Counted from the stretch's first letter, positions 18,930 to 28,948 are shown. The stretch is 33,734 nucleotides of DNA from Gammaproteobacteria bacterium (GCA_029861595.1 JAOTYY010000014.1:1-33734); one strand, 5' to 3'. The notes: a model not told the origin generated them from the sequence alone. Program-made: numbers and translations.

Positions 18930-20855
18930 ATGTCTCTGCGTGCTGTATGTTTTGGCTGTCTTCTCGCGGCGACGCCGCTCGGCGGCTGGGCCAACTCTTC
19001 CGAATTCGCCGCGCAGCGCCCGCTGTTCAAGGCGGTCCTGGCGGCGATCGATCAGCGCGATGCATTGCGTGTGGCGGGGCTGACACTGGCGCTCGGCGAC
19101 TATCCTCTGATTGACTATCTGCACTATCGATGGCTGCGTGAGCGTTTGCGCGACGGTGAGCAACTGGATACGCAGATCAGAGACTACCTCACCTACTATC
19201 CCGGTAAGTACGCTGAGCGTCTGCGCGGCGTCTGGGCGCAACAGCTGGCCGAGCAGCAGCGCTGGCGGAGTCTGCTGCTGGTGGTACGTCCGGAGACCTC
19301 GGACTCGCAGCGCTGCCTGGCCTATCGCGCGCGCTTTGCGTACGGTCAACGGCCGAGCTGGGAACCGCCGCTGAGCGAGTTGTGGTCGCGCGTCGGAGGC
19401 TTGCCGAAGGCTTGCGACGACGTTATGCAGGTACTGGTTGCGACTGCGCCGCCCGGCGAAGAACTAGTGTGGAAGCGCGTGGCGTCAGCGATCGACAAGG
19501 GGCGTCTGCAAACAGCGAAACAGATGGCGACGTATCTTCCGGAGCCCGACCAGCGTTTGCTCGATTTGTGGATACTTGCCGAGCGCAAGCCGCGCGCAGC
19601 ATTGCAGCAGACACTGCTCGACAAAGACACACCGTTGACGCGGCGCATATTCATGCACGCCGTCAAGAGACTGTCCCAGGACGATGCCGAACTGGCGCGC
19701 GGGGCGTGGCTGGCACGGCGCGGAAAATACTCGCTTGGGGAACAGGAAATTGCACGGGTAGATCGCTACGTGGCTGTGCGCGCAGCATTGCAGCGACACG
19801 CACAGGCCCCCCAATGGTTGCGATCGCTGTCGGCCTCGGCGCGTAACTCGCAAGCCTACACATGGCGAGCGCGGGCCGATCTGTATGCCGGAGATTGGCG
19901 CCGTTTGCGCGCCAGCGTGTTGGCGATGCCGGCGGAGTTACGCACCGACGAACGCTGGCGCTATTGGCTCGCGCGTGCCGACGACGAACTCGGCAATCGC
20001 GATGCGGCGCAACGTGCGTACAACGAGTTCGCTGAGCGCACCAACTACTACGGGTTTCTCGCCGCCGACCGTATTGACAAGGACTATCGAATCAACGACC
20101 GGCGCACCGTAGTCGCGAGCGACGTGTTAACCGATCTGCAAAACCGTGATGCGGCGATACGCGCGCGCGAGTTTCTGGCGGTAGGTCTACCCGTTGAAGC
20201 CCGCCGCGAGTGGCAGACGTTGCTGAACGGCCTGGACGAGCAAGGCAGGTTGGCCGCGGCGTTACTGGCGGACGGTTGGGGATGGCACGACCGCGCTGTT
20301 TACACGATCGCGGGAACCAGGCAGCGCAATGACTATGCACTGCGTTTCCCGATGCCGTTCGACCAGCACATCGATGCGGCGGCGCGGATTTTTTCCGTGG
20401 AACCCGCGCTCATCTACGGTGTGCTGCGTCGCGAAAGCGCGTACCGTGAAGATGCCCGTTCCCGAGCAGGTGCACTGGGACTCATGCAGCTGATGCCTAG
20501 CACCGCGCAGGGGGTGGCGAAAAAACTCGGGACCCAGGTGAGTAACGGCGATCTGCTGCGCCCGGATGTGAACATCCGTCTCGGTACCTGGTACTTTCGC
20601 GACATGCTGGACCGGTTCAGCGATCATCAGGTGCTGGCGGCCGCGGCCTACAATGCAGGCCCGCGACGTGTCAGGAAATGGTTGCCGGACAGTGGCTCAT
20701 TGCCGGCCGACGTGTGGGTGGAAACGCTGCCGTTCAAGGAGACCCGCGGGTATGTGCAGGCCGTGATGGCTTACACGACGATATTCGATTGGCGCCGCGG
20801 CGGCGTGGACATCGTCCGCTTGCGCGAGCGAATGCCGGAGGTGGCCGCCCCCTGA
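18930..20855 (+). CDS. slt: Soluble lytic murein transglycosylase (Slt70-like)
   Basis: Signal-like N-terminus MSLRAVCFGCLLAATPLGGWA; SLT domain YGVLRRESAYREDARSRAGALGLMQLMPSTAQGVAKKLG...NIRLGTWYFRDML...AAAYNAGPRRVRKWL. Track ORF extends to 18774, overlapping tatD; trimmed to ATG 18930. Confidence 0.94.
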   Translation: MSLRAVCFGCLLAATPLGGWANSSEFAAQRPLFKAVLAAIDQRDALRVAGLTLALGDYPLIDYLHYRWLRERLRDGEQLDTQIRDYLTYYPGKYAERLRGVWAQQLAEQQRWRSLLLVVRPETSDSQRCLAYRARFAYGQRPSWEPPLSELWSRVGGLPKACDDVMQVLVATAPPGEELVWKRVASAIDKGRLQTAKQMATYLPEPDQRLLDLWILAERKPRAALQQTLLDKDTPLTRRIFMHAVKRLSQDDAELARGAWLARRGKYSLGEQEIARVDRYVAVRAALQRHAQAPQWLRSLSASARNSQAYTWRARADLYAGDWRRLRASVLAMPAELRTDERWRYWLARADDELGNRDAAQRAYNEFAERTNYYGFLAADRIDKDYRINDRRTVVASDVLTDLQNRDAAIRAREFLAVGLPVEARREWQTLLNGLDEQGRLAAALLADGWGWHDRAVYTIAGTRQRNDYALRFPMPFDQHIDAAARIFSVEPALIYGVLRRESAYREDARSRAGALGLMQLMPSTAQGVAKKLGTQVSNGDLLRPDVNIRLGTWYFRDMLDRFSDHQVLAAAAYNAGPRRVRKWLPDSGSLPADVWVETLPFKETRGYVQAVMAYTTIFDWRRGGVDIVRLRERMPEVAAP

Positions 20856-20896
20856 TCCTTTGCTTGGGATTGTGTGAAGTAGTAGCCGCGCCCCTC

Positions 20897-21244
20897 TTAC
20901 TCCCCTCTCCCCCCGGGAGAGGGGCCGGGGGTGAGGGTTCCACCGCCCCGGCACTGTGGTGAGTCCGGTGTGGCGCCCGCGCGCTCGAACCACTCGTCGG
21001 GTGTCAGCGTGTGCAGCGCCAGCGCGTGAATCGTACCGGCCAGTTCGTCGGCCAGCGTTTTGTTTACCATGCGGTGACGGGCGACCAACTGCCGGTCGTT
21101 GAACCGCGCCGACACCACCGTAACCTTGAAATGCGATTCCGAACCGGGTGGCACGTTGTGACTGTGGCTTTCGTTTACTACTTCGAGAAACGTCGGCGCA
21201 AGTGCTGCCTCCAGCTTGCGTTCGATCTGTGCTTGTGTGCTCAT
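20897..21244 (-). CDS. BolA family protein whose last ~13 residues are encoded by a dispersed repeat
   Basis: MSTQAQIERKLEAALAPTFLEVVNESHSHNVPPGSESHFKVTVVSARFNDRQLVARHRMVNKTLADELAGTIHALALHTLTPDEWFERAGATPDSPQCRGG + GTLTPGPSPGGRGE. Start trimmed from 21298 to ATG 21244. Confidence 0.93.
   Translation of the reverse strand: MSTQAQIERKLEAALAPTFLEVVNESHSHNVPPGSESHFKVTVVSARFNDRQLVARHRMVNKTLADELAGTIHALALHTLTPDEWFERAGATPDSPQCRGGGTLTPGPSPGGRGE
20902..20938. repeat. Dispersed palindromic intergenic repeat, copy 3 (single hairpin, reverse orientation)
   Basis: CCCCTCTCCC-CCC-GGGAGAGGGGCCGGGGGTGAGGG at 20902-20938, the reverse complement of the left end of copies 1 and 2. Confidence 0.9.
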
Positions 21245-21360
21245 GGGGCGCAGCTTAATGCATTGCCACGATGACCGGTATACTGGGGTGCCGCGCACAG
21301 CTTGTCGGCGCCTGGGAATGACCTGATAATGGCCCCACCAGAAGTCGTCGAAACAGGCAT

Positions 21361-22170
21361 ATGTGTTTGATTATAATGGCTTTATCAAGCCACCCCAGGT
21401 ACCCGCTCGTGGTTGCGGCAAATCGCGACGAATTCTATGCGAGACCCACCGCCGGCGCGGCGTTCTGGGAGGACGCTCCGCACGTGCTGGCCGGGCGCGA
21501 TCTGCGTGAGGGGGGCACCTGGCTGGGGGTGAGCAGACACGGCCGTTTTGCCGCCGTAACCAACTACCGGGGGCCGGATAGCGGAATCGCTGAACCTGTA
21601 TCGCGCGGGCGACTGGTTGGCGACTATCTGCTGGGCGATGCGGGCGCGGTGGACTATCTGGCGCAGGTCGCGAGCGAAGCGCAATGCTATCGGGGATTCA
21701 ATCTGGTGGCGGGCACAGGCGGTGACTTGCACTATTACGCGAATCGCGATAACGCGCACCCACGACGCATCGAGAGCGGCGTTCACGGGTTGAGCAATCA
21801 TTTGCTGAACACGTCCTGGCCCAAGGTCGAACGTGCTAAGACGCGGCTGCGCACGCTGCTGGAGGACGATACCATCGAAACCGACGCGGTCTTGGATCTG
21901 CTGTACGACCAGACCCGTGCAGCCGAACACGAACTGCCGGACACGGGGATCGGCTCTGAACGGGAGAGTCAGTTGTCTGCGATCTTCATACGCACCGACT
22001 CGTACGGCACGCGGTCTTCAACGGTGTTGCTGATCGATGCACGCGGCGAAGTCAGCTTCACCGAGCGGACATTCGTCGCTGGACGTTCGCACACGCAGCA
22101 GAACTTTCGATTCCGCCTGACGGAAATGGCTGCTGCAACGCATGGCACCGGGACGCATTCGCAACGGTAA
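21361..22170 (+). CDS. NRDE (TANGO2) family protein
   Basis: MCLIIMALSSHPRYPLVVAANRDEFYARPTAGAAFWED...LAGRDLREGGTWLGVSRHGRFAAVTNYRGP, with the characteristic Cys2 N-terminus and NRDE motif. Confidence 0.95.
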   Translation: MCLIIMALSSHPRYPLVVAANRDEFYARPTAGAAFWEDAPHVLAGRDLREGGTWLGVSRHGRFAAVTNYRGPDSGIAEPVSRGRLVGDYLLGDAGAVDYLAQVASEAQCYRGFNLVAGTGGDLHYYANRDNAHPRRIESGVHGLSNHLLNTSWPKVERAKTRLRTLLEDDTIETDAVLDLLYDQTRAAEHELPDTGIGSERESQLSAIFIRTDSYGTRSSTVLLIDARGEVSFTERTFVAGRSHTQQNFRFRLTEMAAATHGTGTHSQR

Positions 22171-22174
22171 TCGG

Positions 22175-24292
22175 ATGGCTCGCAAGCGCCAGCGCGCCGC
22201 GCGTACCGAGCGGCAGAGCTTCGACCTGCAGGCGGCTTTCCGCCAGGCCGGAGAGGCGTTCAATGCCGGGCAACTGCCACGCGCCGAAAGCCTGTTGAAA
22301 AAAGTGTTGCGGCAGCAACCTGAAAGTCTGGTGGTTTTGAACAATCTCGGTTTCATTCAACACCTGCAGGGGCGCACCACCGAGGCGATAGGTTGCTACC
22401 AGCGGGTGCTGGATATCGACCCGCGTCACGCCGGCGCACGCTTCAATATGGCCAAGGCGTTTATCGCTCTGGACCGCAGCAGCGAGGCACAAGAACAATT
22501 GCGTTTGTTGTTGCAGCACGAGCCGACGAATGCCGAGGCACTCAACGAGCTCGGCAACCTGCGGCATGCCGCCGGGTACGTGAACGAGGCCCGCGAGTTG
22601 TATTGCGACGTGCTGGCACGCGAACCGAATCACCCGCATGCGCTGCTGAACCTGGGTGAGCTGTCGCGTGCACAAGGCGACTTCGAGAAGGCCGCGCAAA
22701 CGCTGCGCCGCTACCTGGACGTGGAGACCGGCGATGAGCAAGCCTGGTTGAGTTACGGCGAGGCGCTGCTAGGCAGCGGTGTCGCCGATGAGGCATCGGC
22801 GGCGTTTGGCCGTGCCGCCGAACTGGCGAGCGACGAAGTCGCTTTCTGGGTGCGTCTGGGCGAGGCCTGGTTGCATACGCGAAACTGGCGCGGTGCGTTG
22901 CACGCGTATCAGCGCGCCAGGCGTTTAGCCCCACAGGATCCCACGGTGTCGCTGGGACTGGCCAGAGCCTGTCTGGAGGCCGGCGAACTGGAGGCCGCCG
23001 AGTGCAGCGTCGCGGATGCATCGCTCGACAGCCATGAACCGTTGCAGCGTGCAGAGCTGCTCAACCTCCTGGGGGTCGTGCGCCTGGCCCGGCAGGATGT
23101 CCAGGGTGCGGAGCAGGCATTCATTGAAACTCTGCAGGCGCAACCAAACAGCGCCTTGGCGCGTTCGAACTTCGGTCTCGCGCTCGCTGCCCAGGGGCGC
23201 CGCGATGAAGCACAGGCTGCTTTCCGCCAGGCCATCGAGCTGGATGCGGATTTCGGCGAAGCTTATCGCAACCTTTCGCACAGTCAGCATTGCGAATCGC
23301 TGGACAGTGAACTGCCGCGCTCAATCGCTGCTGCCCTGCAACGCGATACATCGGAGATGTCGCGCATGCACCTGCACTTTGCGATGGGTAAACAAAGCGA
23401 CGATTGCGGCGCGCACGATCAGGCGTTCACTCACTACGTGCGGGCCAACGCCATTCATTTTCGACGCTTCCCCTTCGACCTGGCTGCTTTCCGGCGACAC
23501 GTAGACCGCATTCGGTGGACTTTCGGTTGCGACTATTTCGCAAACCGCACGGCGCCGGTAAACACGTCGCGACTACCGGTGTTCGTGGTCGGCATGCCGC
23601 GGTCGGGAACCACGCTTATCGAGCAGGTGATAGGCAGTCATCGCCAGGGTGCCGGGCGCAGCGAATTGCGCAAGATAGAACAGCTGGTGTTTCGCCTGGA
23701 ATCCGACGGCGGCGTGTATCCGGAAAGTGTGCCGGAATTACCGTACACCCAGTTACAGGTAATGGCCCGGGATTACCTCACGGAACTGCAGCAAGCGAGC
23801 GGAAACGACTGCGCTCGTATCGTGGATAAGATGCCGTTCAACTTTCTACACCTCGGGCTGATCGCCACGTTGTTCCCCAATGCCGGCATCGTGCATTGCA
23901 GGCGCGATCCCCTCGATACCTGCCTGTCGAACTATTTTCAGTATTTTTCCGCTGGCGCCGACTACTCATACGACCTGGCGACGCTGGGAAGGTACTATCG
24001 AGCGTACGAGCGTCTGATGTCGCATTGGCAGGAAACACTGCCGCGGGCGCCTTTGAAAATTAACTACGAAGCGTTCGTCGAGGATGCGGAATCGCAGACG
24101 CGCATCCTGTTGGATTATCTGGATCTGCCGTGGGACCCGGCGTGCCTCGCGTTTCACGAAAGTCCACGTAACGTTTTGACCTTGAGCGCCTGGCAGGTGC
24201 GCAGACCCTTGTATAAAACGGCCATGCAGCGGAGTCGCCATTACCAGGCGTTCCTTGCGCCGCTGTGCGCGGCGCTGGAGGAAAGCGGCTGA
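22175..24292 (+). CDS. TPR-repeat protein with C-terminal sulfotransferase domain
   Basis: Multiple TPR units (e.g. SLVVLNNLGFIQHLQGRTTEAIGCYQRVLDIDPRHAGARFNMAKAFIALDRSSEAQEQL) followed by the sulfotransferase PAPS-binding motif FVVGMPRSGTTLIEQVIGSH. Start trimmed from 22142 to ATG 22175. Confidence 0.92.
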   Translation: MARKRQRAARTERQSFDLQAAFRQAGEAFNAGQLPRAESLLKKVLRQQPESLVVLNNLGFIQHLQGRTTEAIGCYQRVLDIDPRHAGARFNMAKAFIALDRSSEAQEQLRLLLQHEPTNAEALNELGNLRHAAGYVNEARELYCDVLAREPNHPHALLNLGELSRAQGDFEKAAQTLRRYLDVETGDEQAWLSYGEALLGSGVADEASAAFGRAAELASDEVAFWVRLGEAWLHTRNWRGALHAYQRARRLAPQDPTVSLGLARACLEAGELEAAECSVADASLDSHEPLQRAELLNLLGVVRLARQDVQGAEQAFIETLQAQPNSALARSNFGLALAAQGRRDEAQAAFRQAIELDADFGEAYRNLSHSQHCESLDSELPRSIAAALQRDTSEMSRMHLHFAMGKQSDDCGAHDQAFTHYVRANAIHFRRFPFDLAAFRRHVDRIRWTFGCDYFANRTAPVNTSRLPVFVVGMPRSGTTLIEQVIGSHRQGAGRSELRKIEQLVFRLESDGGVYPESVPELPYTQLQVMARDYLTELQQASGNDCARIVDKMPFNFLHLGLIATLFPNAGIVHCRRDPLDTCLSNYFQYFSAGADYSYDLATLGRYYRAYERLMSHWQETLPRAPLKINYEAFVEDAESQTRILLDYLDLPWDPACLAFHESPRNVLTLSAWQVRRPLYKTAMQRSRHYQAFLAPLCAALEESG

Positions 24293-24300
24293 AAAACTGA

Positions 24301-25314
24301 TCAGTAGTCGTGGCGGATGGCGGCATACAAGGTAGTAGCGTTTTCGCCCACGTCCGGCAACACGCCCAGTATTTCGGCATACACGCGAGTGCGCTTGCTG
24401 AGCCTGTTGTAAACCCCGCCCATGACCGTGTCGAATTCACCACCATCGTCGTCCATAAAGGAGTCCACACCGATCAGGAAACTCAAGCCGCCACGGGTGA
24501 AGATCGAGGCGTTGATTCCTGCTAGCAGACTATCTTTGTCGCTGTCGTCGGCTCTGTTGATCAGCCCGGCGCGCAGCGCCGCGCCTTTAGCGATGCCGAT
24601 CGAACCGGCGATCGCGATGTCCTGCTGGTCGCTGCCGCTACTGGCGACGACGTTGCGGATACCGCCGGAGAACGAAAAAGCGCCGCTATCGAAAGTGCCG
24701 TGCACCTGGTATTCGTCGGCGTAAGGATCGCCGCCAAACGCACCGTCGGCGCGAACATCGACGTCGAACGTGATTGCACCTGCGCTGCCGGCGTATTTGA
24801 TCATGTCGGACTGGCGAAAGGCGCCCCCCATGAGGGAATAGCCGTTGCCCACAAACCAGCTGGGATCGAGGAAGGTTCCCACATGGTTGAACTGCGAACT
24901 CCACTGACGACCGAGAGTCAGGCTGCCGGTGTCGTTGCCCAGGCCCACGTAACTGAGGCGGTTGCTGGGTTCGATATTGGCATCGTCCGCCAGCACCCGG
25001 AACTCGAAACGGTATATGGCGTTCATGCCGGTGCCAAGATCTTCCGAGCCTTTCCAGCCGAAGCGGGAATTGATTCCGGATACGTCCAGAAACGCATCTG
25101 CGCCGGAGTTCTCCGTGATGCGGACAAAATTACCGGCGTCGTCGAAATCGTCGACCTCCCGGGTGACCTCTTGACCGGCGTCGACATACAGCAACCCGAC
25201 ATCCAGACGGCCGTAGCCGCCGATATCGACAGCCAGCGCGGGAGCTACTGTACTGCCGAGGCCGCCCGCGACAGCCAGAGAGACAGCACTCTTTCTAAAT
25301 GTCATAGGTTTCAC
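24301..25314 (-). CDS. Outer-membrane porin (Gram-negative porin family)
   Basis: Signal peptide MKPMTFRKSAVSLAVAGGLGSTVAPALA; SRFGWKGSEDLGTGMNAIYRFEF, RLSYVGLGNDTGSLTLGRQWS; aromatic C-terminus (RHDY). Confidence 0.9.
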   Translation of the reverse strand: MKPMTFRKSAVSLAVAGGLGSTVAPALAVDIGGYGRLDVGLLYVDAGQEVTREVDDFDDAGNFVRITENSGADAFLDVSGINSRFGWKGSEDLGTGMNAIYRFEFRVLADDANIEPSNRLSYVGLGNDTGSLTLGRQWSSQFNHVGTFLDPSWFVGNGYSLMGGAFRQSDMIKYAGSAGAITFDVDVRADGAFGGDPYADEYQVHGTFDSGAFSFSGGIRNVVASSGSDQQDIAIAGSIGIAKGAALRAGLINRADDSDKDSLLAGINASIFTRGGLSFLIGVDSFMDDDGGEFDTVMGGVYNRLSKRTRVYAEILGVLPDVGENATTLYAAIRHDY

Positions 25315-25489
25315 CTTTGCTGGAACGGCGGGTGCCCACGCTCGCGGCGAAGTGCGCGGTTGGGCGTACCGGTAACGCGAGCGAATAGTACCACGGCGGT
25401 TCTGTTAGTCTTGGCGGATATGCTCGGTAAATGCAAGACTACAACGACATGTGACCAGTTCGCGACCGCGCGGAGGGATTCGAAATGCT

Positions 25490-26821
25490 ATGAGTGAAGT
25501 TTTCCATCGTCATACACGGATGGCTCCGCCGCGCGCGGTCGCTGGCGACGGTCCTTACCTGATCGACGACAAGGGGCGCCGGTATCTGGATGCTTCGGGT
25601 GGCGCGGCAGTGTCCTGCCTCGGGCACAGTCACCGTGAGGTGATTGACGCGATCAAACAGCAGCTGGATCAGGTCCCGTATGCACACACCGCGTTTTTTA
25701 CCAGCGAAGTGGCGGAACGCCTGGCCGAATTTCTGGTACGGCGCAGCCCCGGGCAGGCGCGCGTGTATTTCGTCTCGGGCGGGTCGGAAGCCATGGAAGC
25801 GAGCCTCAAACTGGCGCGTCAGTATTTCCTGGAGAAAGACGAACCGCAGCGCCGGTATTTCATCGCCCGCCGGCAGAGCTATCACGGTAATACGCTCGGT
25901 GCCCTGGCGGTGGGTGGCAACCAGTGGCGGCGCCAGCAATTCGAGCCGCTGCTGATGGAGGCTTATCATATCTCGCCGTGCTACGAATACCGTGACCGGC
26001 GCGAGGGTGAGAGCAGTGAAGCGTACGGGCTGCGGGTTGCCGACGAACTGGAAGAGAAGCTGCAACAGTTGGGCGCGGAGAATGTTATCGCGTTTATCGC
26101 CGAGCCGGTGGTGGGCGCCACCGCCGGCGCGCTGCCGGCCGTGCCGGGCTATTTCAGACGAATCCGGGAAATCTGTGACCGGCACGGTATTCTGTTGATC
26201 CTCGACGAGGTGATGTGCGGTATGGGGCGTACCGGCACTTTGTTTGCCGCCGAGCAGGAAGGCATAGAGCCCGACATGGTGGCGATCGCAAAAGGTCTGG
26301 GCGCGGGGTATCAGCCTATCGGCGCGTTGCTTAGCAGCGCGGAAATCTATCGCACCGTCGAGGCGGGCAGCGGTTTTTTTCAGCATGGCCATACGTATAT
26401 GGGCCACCCGACGGCATGTGCCGCGGCGCTCGCCGTGCAGCACGTAATAGAGCGCGACAATCTGCTGGAAAACGTGCGCCGCCAGGGCAGCGCGCTGCAG
26501 GACGCACTGCGGCAGTGTTTCGGACAGCACCCGCACATCGGGGATATCCGGGGACGCGGGCTGTTCGTCGGCCTGGAAATCGTCGCGGACCGCGAGACCA
26601 AAGCGCCGTTCGATCCGGCGCTGGCCGTGCATCAGGCCCTCAAGCACCAGGCCCTGCAAGCGGGGTTGATGTGCTACCCGATGAGCGGCACGCTTGACGG
26701 GCGGCTCGGGCACCACGTCTTGCTGGCGCCCCCGTATATCATCGGTGCGGAGCATGTTGACGAAATAGTCGACAAGCTGGAACGGGCGCTGCAGGAAACG
26801 AGTAAAGAGCTTGGTTTTTGA
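25490..26821 (+). CDS. Class III PLP-dependent aminotransferase (omega-amino acid/aspartate aminotransferase family)
   Basis: YLDASGGAAVSCLGHSHREVIDAI, VYFVSGGSEAMEASLKLARQYF, SYHGNTLGALAVGG, LILDEVMCGMGRTGTLFA, DMVAIAKGLGAGYQPIGALL, GHTYMGHPTACAAALA. Confidence 0.93.
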   Translation: MSEVFHRHTRMAPPRAVAGDGPYLIDDKGRRYLDASGGAAVSCLGHSHREVIDAIKQQLDQVPYAHTAFFTSEVAERLAEFLVRRSPGQARVYFVSGGSEAMEASLKLARQYFLEKDEPQRRYFIARRQSYHGNTLGALAVGGNQWRRQQFEPLLMEAYHISPCYEYRDRREGESSEAYGLRVADELEEKLQQLGAENVIAFIAEPVVGATAGALPAVPGYFRRIREICDRHGILLILDEVMCGMGRTGTLFAAEQEGIEPDMVAIAKGLGAGYQPIGALLSSAEIYRTVEAGSGFFQHGHTYMGHPTACAAALAVQHVIERDNLLENVRRQGSALQDALRQCFGQHPHIGDIRGRGLFVGLEIVADRETKAPFDPALAVHQALKHQALQAGLMCYPMSGTLDGRLGHHVLLAPPYIIGAEHVDEIVDKLERALQETSKELGF

Positions 26822-26826
26822 ACAAT

Positions 26827-26911
26827 CCTCACCCCTGACTCCTCTCCCGGAGGGCAGAGGGGTAGATAATGGTTGATCCCTTTCCCGGTGGGGAGCGGAG
26901 TAAGAGGGGTC
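26827..26911. repeat. Dispersed palindromic intergenic repeat, copy 4 (degenerate)
   Basis: CCTCACCCCTGACTCCTCTCCCGGAGGGCAGAGGGG ... CCCTTTCCCGGTGGGGAGCGGAGTAAGAGGGG. Confidence 0.75.
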
Positions 26912-26992
26912 GACGACTGCTTATGCAAAAATCCGCATGGGGTCAAGGGTCGGGATGAGTCGGAACATGTTACGCGCCTGCCGGGAGAAGCG

Positions 26993-28948
26993 ATGAGCGG
27001 CAACGTGTTATGGGAGCCGAATCCGGAAGCCGTAGAACGGACCAACATGATGCGCTTTGCCCGGACTGTACAGCGAGCCGCGGGGCTCGCTGATACCGGC
27101 TATCAAACGCTTTACCAGTGGTCTGTGCAGGAACCGTCGGCGTTCTGGTCGCAGTTGTGGCACTTTGGCGAAGTGCGGGGCGACATGGGTGAGCGGGTGC
27201 TGGTGGATCCCGAGCAGATGCCGGGTGCACGCTGGTTCCCCGATGCGCGGTTGAATTTCGCCGAAAACCTGCTGCGTTGCAACGATGCCACGCCCGCAAT
27301 CGTGTTCCGTCGCGAGGACGGTGCGCAACGCACGCTATCGCACGCCGAGTTGCAGATTGAAGTGACGCGTTGCGCACAAGCGCTGCGGCGCTGCGGCGTA
27401 GGCGAGGGCGACCGGATCGCCGCCTATTTACCGAACATTCCCGAGGCCGTGATCGGGATGCTGGCCAGCGCGTCGCTGGGGGCGGTATGGTCTTCGAGTT
27501 CACCGGATTTCGGCGTGCGCGGTGTGCTCGACCGGTTCGGCCAGATAAAGCCCAAGGTGCTGCTCGCGGCCGATGGCTATTTTTACAACGGCACGACGCA
27601 CGATTCGCTGGCTAAACTCGCTGAGATCGTTGCCGGTCTGCCCAGCGTCAAGCAGGTGGTAGTAGTCGGTTATACCACCGATGATGCGGACCTGAGCGGT
27701 GTGGCGCGAGCGCAAAGCTGGCACAAGTTCACCGAGCACACCGGCGACGAACCCTTGACCTTTGCGCGCCTGGCGTTCGACCATCCGCTGTACATCCTGT
27801 ATTCGTCGGGCACCACGGGCGTGCCCAAATGTATCGTGCACGGGGCCGGCGGCACACTACTGCAGCATTTGAAAGAGCTGCTGCTGCACACCGACGTGCG
27901 CCCGGGCGATCGCCTGTTTTATTTCACCACTTGCGGATGGATGATGTGGAATTGGCTGGTCAGTGGATTGGCCGGTCAAGCTACCCTGATGTTGTACGAC
28001 GGGTCGCCGTTCTACCCGAATGGCAACGTGCTTTTCGACTACGTGGCCGATGAGCGGATCGATATTTTCGGCACTTCGGCAAAGTACATCGATGCGGTGA
28101 ACAAGGCGCAGCTGCGGCCGCGCGAAACGCATGATCTGTCCGCCTTGCGCGCTATCCTTTCCACCGGTTCGCCGCTGGTGCCGGAGAGCTTCGATTTCGT
28201 CTACCAGCACATCAAGCTGGATGTATGCCTGTCTTCGATTTCCGGCGGGACGGATATCGTCTCCTGTTTCGCGCTGGGTAATCCGACGTTGCCGGTCAGG
28301 CGCGGTGAACTGCAGTGCCGCGGTCTGGGGTTACGGGTCGAGGTGTTTGACGATCAGGGACGACCGCTGCGCGGGGAGAAGGGCGAGTTGGTATGCAGCG
28401 CGCCGTTTCCCTGTATGCCGATCGGCTTCTGGAACGATCCTGGGGACCGCAAGTACCACAAGGCGTATTTCGAGCGCTTTCCCGGGGTGTGGTGTCACGG
28501 TGATTACGTGGAGCTCACCGAGCACGACGGCGTGGTGATCTACGGCCGCTCGGATGCCGTGCTCAACCCAGGTGGGGTGCGCATAGGCACCGCCGAAATC
28601 TATCGGCAGGCCGAGCAACTCGACGAGGTGCTGGAAAGTCTGGTCATCGGGCAGCATTGGCGGGGTGACGTACGCGTCGTGCTGTTCGTGCGGCTGCGAG
28701 AGGGCGTGCAGCTTGATGAGGCACTGGTAAACCGTATTCGCGAGCAAATCCGCTCGGGCGCCAGTCCGAGGCATGTCCCGGGCAAAATCGTGCAGGTCGG
28801 CGACATTCCGCGCACCAAGAGCGGTAAGATAGTCGAGTTGGCGGTGCGCAGCATCGTGCATGGGGAGCCGGTCAGAAACAGGGAGGCGCTGGCGAATCCC
28901 GAGGCCCTGCAACAATTCGAGAACCTTCCAGACTTGCAGACCGATTGA
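26993..28948 (+). CDS. Acetoacetyl-CoA synthetase (acetoacetate--CoA ligase)
   Basis: MSGNVLWEPNPEAVERTNMMRFARTVQ...ARWFPDARLNFAENLLR...ILYSSGTTGVPKCIVHGAGGTLLQHLKE...GGTDIVSCFALGNPTLPVRRGELQC...DIPRTKSGKIVELAVR. GGGAGAAG SD before ATG 26993; the track ORF start at 26873 lies inside repeat copy 4. Confidence 0.94.
   Translation: MSGNVLWEPNPEAVERTNMMRFARTVQRAAGLADTGYQTLYQWSVQEPSAFWSQLWHFGEVRGDMGERVLVDPEQMPGARWFPDARLNFAENLLRCNDATPAIVFRREDGAQRTLSHAELQIEVTRCAQALRRCGVGEGDRIAAYLPNIPEAVIGMLASASLGAVWSSSSPDFGVRGVLDRFGQIKPKVLLAADGYFYNGTTHDSLAKLAEIVAGLPSVKQVVVVGYTTDDADLSGVARAQSWHKFTEHTGDEPLTFARLAFDHPLYILYSSGTTGVPKCIVHGAGGTLLQHLKELLLHTDVRPGDRLFYFTTCGWMMWNWLVSGLAGQATLMLYDGSPFYPNGNVLFDYVADERIDIFGTSAKYIDAVNKAQLRPRETHDLSALRAILSTGSPLVPESFDFVYQHIKLDVCLSSISGGTDIVSCFALGNPTLPVRRGELQCRGLGLRVEVFDDQGRPLRGEKGELVCSAPFPCMPIGFWNDPGDRKYHKAYFERFPGVWCHGDYVELTEHDGVVIYGRSDAVLNPGGVRIGTAEIYRQAEQLDEVLESLVIGQHWRGDVRVVLFVRLREGVQLDEALVNRIREQIRSGASPRHVPGKIVQVGDIPRTKSGKIVELAVRSIVHGEPVRNREALANPEALQQFENLPDLQTD

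Noticed and set aside
25439-26755. 438-aa minus-strand ORF antisense to the aminotransferase
   Set aside because: Shadow ORF from high-GC codon bias; the plus strand has clear aminotransferase motifs and the antisense product shows no recognisable family.
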